Of a stretch of 64,000 bases of DNA, positions 59,159-64,000 are shown one piece after another. The notes below the pieces were generated by a model, which made no database searches, had not been told where the DNA came from, and worked only from the letters and a program-made list of their open reading frames with translations. The stretch lies in the NCBI RefSeq assembly GCF_900005765.1, contig NC_041679.1, positions 651,057-715,056 of the forward strand. Reading direction: 5' to 3'. Position 1 is the first letter of the stretch, and every line of letters begins with the position of its first letter. Source of the DNA: Plasmodium relictum. Its lineage: Eukaryota; Apicomplexa; Aconoidasida; Haemosporida; Plasmodiidae. Made by a program: the position numbers and the translations under genes.

Positions 59159-62100
59159 AATGGGAATTGAAAATTGTAAAAATTAAGAAAACATATGTAT
59201 GAAGGAAATTAGATATAAGCAAATTAAGTAGATGTTTTAATTACTATAATATATACTTATTCCTAGACTATTAGATTTTTTTCTTTTATAAATAATAACA
59301 TACATCACTTAATAAAAAAATAATAGAGTTGTAAATAATAAATTAAAAGTATATTCATTCTAAATTTTTTTATATTTTTATGTATTATTGTTTTTAATAG
59401 TATTTTATTAAGATTTTCCTGTTTTTTGATATTTTTTGTTTATTTTTTTGTGTAATAAACTAAATATAACTAACTCTATTAGGTGAATGAATAATTTTGA
59501 ATTTTTTTAACATATATATCATTAACATATAGCTTTATAATTTTAGAACATGCAATATTCTTTTTTTTTGTTTTGTTTTATTATTTTAATTAAGCTTACC
59601 TCACGTACTAGTCTAGTATTAGCTAAGATTATGTTGTTATTGTAATATAAATAAATCAAACATGTTTCTTAATATTAAATAAAACAAAACAAATTTTAAT
59701 CATAATATTAATTTATATTTAGTTTATATACAAAATTTGGTTAAGGAATTATAATAGCCAATGCTTATTTTTACTTTTTTGTATTATAATAATTTATATA
59801 GTAATTTTATGTGTTTTAAATAAATTTTATAAGACATGATTTTGAGTAATTAAATTTTGTTAAATAAAGTATAGTACATTATAGTTTACTTATTTCAGTT
59901 AATTATGTCAATTTAAGTTAATTTATGTCATGTGTATTCAAATACATTCAAAAAAAATTAAAATATATTTATAATTTATTTAGGTCCTTTAATTTAAACA
60001 ATATGGGTTTGTTTATCTAACGGAAACTTAATGAACTTTTGGATCTTTTTTTTTTTTAAAGTTGAGGGTTATAAAAAAAAATTATAATAAAATTATTGCA
60101 GATAGCTATTTATATAAATTTATAACATTTCAATGTATGCAATACTTAAAAGTAATTTTCTTTTTAATTATAACATATATATATTTTATATAACATATTA
60201 TATTTAGTTTACAAAAAAAAAAAAAAGTTTCTTAAAAATAAAAATAATATTTTTTTTTAATTTTTGTTTTATACACATATATATAAAGATATGTTCTGAA
60301 ATTTGCTTTTTGTGTGTATATTTATTTATATATATTATTTAGTTTGGACGAAATTTTTATATATTATTAAAGGAATAGCTTTCTACACAGTTTTGTGTAT
60401 TTCCTTTAAATTCTTATGATGAATTATTTTAATTTATAATAAAAGAGATTTGCAATGCTTTTTTCTTAAACGAATTTTGAATATACAATTTTCTTTTTTT
60501 TTTTTTTAACATTATATTTTTAAGTAACTTAACATTTCTATGTTCATCTGTATTTTTTAAAAATAACTTAAAGTTTTCTTGCAATATTTTTAAGATTTAC
60601 TAAGAATAATTTTTATATTAACATATATAAAATCATAAAAAAAAAATGTGCACACATATGAAGCTCTTTCATAAAATAATATTTAAAAAAAAAAAAATAT
60701 TTCTAAATATTTTATAACATATTAATATTTTTTTCTCTTTTTTGTAAATTCATATTTTTTTTAAGATGAATTAATAAGTATTTTCATTTTAATTAGTAAC
60801 AAATTTTATTAAAGTATATCCCTTAATGTTTTTTATGTATATATACATCTTATAAATTTCACTTAAATTTTATATTTTCATTTTGAAAATTATTATTCTC
60901 AATTCATATATCAATTATTTTACCTTTCCTTTAATTATTGTTTGTAATTTGTAAATATATTTACTTTTTTTAATTGTTATATTTTATTTTTGATTTTCTC
61001 TTACTAAAAATATTTTTTTTCTTTAAAACGTTTTTATTTTGAAAATAAAAGAATAAATTATTAAAAGTTATAAAAAAATATAAGAAATTTTCATAAGAAA
61101 ATGAAAATAATCTCTTTTATTGTGATACTTTAATTTTGATTTTTACTTTTTCAAATTAAAATTTCTTTTTCTGTTTTATTTATTTTTTATTATTGTAGTA
61201 ATATAGTCTTTAACTTTTATTTAAAACTTTTACATTGCAATATTTTTTATTTCATTTTTAATTTCATTTTTAAACTTTTAAATTAAAATTTTTCAGAATT
61301 ATATATATGTAAAATCTTTTTTTTTTTATTTATGAAAAAAAATTTATTTCGTTAAACATTTTATGTGTTTCAATTTTGTAAAAATAAGAATTAAAGTTAT
61401 AATATTTCTATTAAAAATAAGAAAGAATGATAAATGTAAAGTTGAAAATTAATTGAATAGTTTAATTTTGATACAAAAAAAAAAGAAATTAAAATAGCAT
61501 ATTTAAATGAAAATTTGAATTAGTGGATAATGCTTATAAATGAAGAAATTAAAAACGAAATAAATTAGAATAAATAAAATAAAAGATTTTTATGTAATTG
61601 TCCCTTATATTTTTTTTTATTATAAAGATCACTTAATTTTATGATGCTCTCCTATATTATGAAGTATTTTAATATATTTTTTATTTAATTTTTCAATTGT
61701 TATAAAAATTTTATCATTTTACATCTTAAATTATTTTGCTTCTAAAGAATTTATGAAATAATAAAAATTAAGAAAAACGAAAAAAAAGAAATTATAAAAT
61801 ATATTTTCATCCTTTTTAAGGAATTTAAGAATTATCTATTTTGTTTTTAAATTTAACAAGGAATTATAATTAATTTTTAGAATTTATATATGTTATTTAT
61901 ATTTATTGTTATATATATGTATAAATTTTTTTGATTATTACAGTTCAAGTTTATATATTTTTATGTGATAAATTATTTTTTATTGTTAATTTAGATTTTT
62001 TTTAAATTATTAAATGTGAGAATGCGTAGTTACACGTCTTCAATATATTGGTATATGTATTTATAGGTTTTCAACTATTTAACTATATGGTAAATTTTTT

Positions 62101-63744
62101 TTTTTAAAAGTAAATAATATATTTTTATATTTAAGTGATGAAATATGTAAAATTTCAAGAAAATAAATACACAATAGAAAATATTTTTATTTTCTACTAT
62201 ATATTTTTGAATAGTATTAACAATTAGATCGTAAAAAATGTGTTATATTACTCCTTATGTATTAAAATTTGTTAAATATTTTAATTAAAAGTTGTATAAT
62301 TTATTTAAATAATAGGAATTTTTGCACTTTGTTACTTATTCATTAAAAAATTTTATTATAAATATATGAAACATTGATTTATTATGTGTTTAAAATGCTT
62401 CAAGTAAAAATAGTAAATTCTTATAGATATCAGATACCAAATATGAAGTACATAATTATTTTCGATAAATCAATTTTTTATATAATATTTCTTCAAATTA
62501 GTTGTTCTATTAATAGAAGAATAGAAAAGTTTTGTTTATTATTTAAAGATGTGTTATTATAAATAAATTTGGGAAATTCATATTTAATTTTATTCTTATA
62601 TATCAATAACATATGCTTTTTTGAATCATATTATTATTTAAGATAATTAAGTTTGATAAATTAAAAAAAATGACAACAAAAAATATATAGTTTAACTGTA
62701 AATAAATAAATAAATACATTAAAGGCAAAATAAATGAAATTAAATAACGTTTAACATGTATATTTTGTGTTATTTTTAATGATACTATAAAAAATAAAGT
62801 TCTAAAAATAACAAATTTAAATAAATAGTTTAATGTTATTCTAAACGTTTATAAATATTTTTTCATTATTTTATCACTTTATAGAACATTTTCTGTTACG
62901 TTTTTGTTAATATGTAATCTAAAAAATAAAATATTCATTTAAAATTTAAAATAAAATAAAAATAAATTTTTATTATAGTAAGGATGAATTATATTTTTTA
63001 TTTTATTTTTTTTTTCTTTATAAGTTTTTAATAATCTTAAATATTTTGGTTTTTTTATAGAAAATGAACAATTTTTTACTTATAAAAGAATACATGTGTA
63101 TATGTCTTACGAGTACTCAAAAAAAAAAAAAAATTTTTTTTAGATGTGCTTAAAAATGAGGCATAATATAAGATCAAAAATATTAAGAAAATTATATAAA
63201 AATAAAAATTAAAAGCAAAAAATAATGTTTAAATCATGTATGTTTCAAAAAAATTAATTATATGATATTTATTAATTATATATAACATATTTCATAAAAT
63301 GTAAATACTTTGTTGAGAGTAGTTTTTATATTTACTATGAATTTATTGAATATAATTTAACTCCCTTGCTTAAATATCATAAAGTGTACATTATTATTTT
63401 AAAGATGAAATAAATATAAAATAAAATAACTTACAGTATTGAACTATACATATATAGTCTAGAAAAAAAAAGATTTATCACATTTTAAAAAAATTAAATG
63501 TGCTAATTATATTATGATTGTACTAAGATCTACTTTACATATAAAAAAATAGTATTTCAAAAAATAATAAATTTTCTTTTAAGTATTTGGAAATTATTTA
63601 TGAATATTCAAGACATTTAATAAAAATTACAAAGGTTTAAGTATACAGTTATATTATTTATGTTTTAAAATTTTTCATTTGTCACAGTAAATATTTTTAA
63701 TTAATACAACTTTAAACTTAAAAAATAAGGTAGTAATAATAAAT
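59159..63744. other. 4.6-kb region with no supported gene
   Basis: From the WARP stop to the partial gene at the right edge. AT-rich, but with fewer perfect microsatellites than the regions to the left. A 13-bp inverted repeat, TACTAG-T-CTAGTA, lies at about 59609-59621. One short open frame at 62395-62562 has coding-like composition and is listed separately. No telomere repeats, tRNA or subtelomeric multigene family member is recognised. Confidence 0.55.
62395..62562 (+). other. Short open frame, possible gene remnant
   Basis: An ATG-initiated frame of 55 codons (MLQVKIVNSYRYQIPNMKY at the start), ending VLL. Unlike other short frames nearby, it lacks homopolymer-coded residues, has Gln, Arg, Cys, Pro and Asp, and contains a hydrophobic segment (YIIFLQISCS). 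No splice partner or family is recognised. It may be chance or part of a decayed gene on the telomeric side. Confidence 0.2.
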
Positions 63745-64000
63745 ATGGGGAATAAAGTATCTTATATAGAGTTTTCAAGATTTTACTGAAAATTGAAGTA
63801 TTATTAGAAAGTAAAGAATCAATAAGTTCCTTTTACGACATGAAAAATATAAAACATCAGTTAAGTTCATTATTAACAAAAATGGAATGTAATTTCATGT
63901 TTAATATAATAAAAAATTTTGAATTAGCTAATTTATTAGAAGTACATAAAAGCTTTTATTATATATACCATCTTTTTAATCATCTTAGAAAAAAAAGTAT
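63745..64000 (+). pseudogene. Partial, apparently frameshifted coding sequence at window edge
   Basis: ATG at 63745 opens MGNKVSYIEFSRFY and stops at 63787-63789. A second frame, open from 63756 to the window end, encodes coding-quality sequence: KILLKIEVLLESKESIS, FYDMKNIKHQLSSLLTK, MECNFMFNIIKNFELAN, LLEVHKSFYYIYHLFNH. The composition is balanced (Glu, Ser, His, Cys, Leu), unlike background. Either the gene begins at the in-frame ATG 63840 and the upstream similarity is chance, or a frame change near 63775-63790 has broken a gene beginning MGN. No splice sites fit a real intron between the two. I do not recognise the family, and the gene continues beyond the window. Confidence 0.45.

Noticed and set aside
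59159-63744. Telomere repeats, subtelomeric multigene family or CRISPR-like arrays
   Set aside because: No tandem GGGTT(T/C)A units, no recognisable exported-protein exon and no regularly spaced direct repeats were found.

Overview
This is nuclear DNA from a malaria parasite (genus Plasmodium). Base composition is extremely AT-rich, and introns are short with GTAAxx/TAG borders. Genes are large and interrupted by asparagine-rich low-complexity tracts, and intergenic DNA is packed with poly(A), poly(T) and (AT)n. From memory of P. falciparum, the gene order (1-Cys peroxiredoxin, ApiAP2 factor, large NAD-type glutamate dehydrogenase, LSD-type demethylase, mannose-6-phosphate isomerase, SENP2-like protease, and finally WARP) is that of the left arm of chromosome 8, read toward the telomere. 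The exact species cannot be fixed from this window; an avian parasite such as P. relictum or P. gallinaceum is a reasonable guess.

Layout. At 1-646 (-) is a 1-Cys peroxiredoxin that runs off the left edge. A 7-kb gene-free divergent region follows. At 7617-14271 (+) is a two-exon ApiAP2 transcription factor whose DNA-binding domain is split by its intron. At 15251-18751 (-) is the large glutamate dehydrogenase. At 20690-29893 (-) is a 3,067-residue flavin amine oxidase/PHD protein (LSD-type histone demethylase). At 33783-36101 (+) is mannose-6-phosphate isomerase. At 36792-41714 (-) is a three-exon SUMO protease whose first and last exons I joined from splice sites and frame. At 44487-44858 (+) is a small unknown protein. 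At 45934-47550 (+) is NOL10/Enp2. At 50312-54140 (+) is a five-exon tyrosine-kinase-like (TKL) kinase gene whose first exon is broken by an exact 19-bp tandem duplication. At 55149-55482 (+) is a two-exon 84-residue protein ending in Gly-Cys-Cys. At 58265-59158 (+) is the ookinete protein WARP. At 63745-64000 (+) is the start of a damaged or partial gene.

The genes are individually transcribed, not in operons, and have unrelated jobs: redox defence, transcription, glutamate metabolism, chromatin, sugar-nucleotide supply, SUMO removal, ribosome biogenesis, signalling and mosquito-stage adhesion. The most unusual items are the frameshifting duplication in an otherwise catalytically complete kinase, the overlooked GCC-ending small gene, an 88-bp perfect palindrome, a cluster of AP2-O-like hexamers upstream of WARP, the degenerate metal site of the WARP A-domain, and the broken coding stretch at the right edge.
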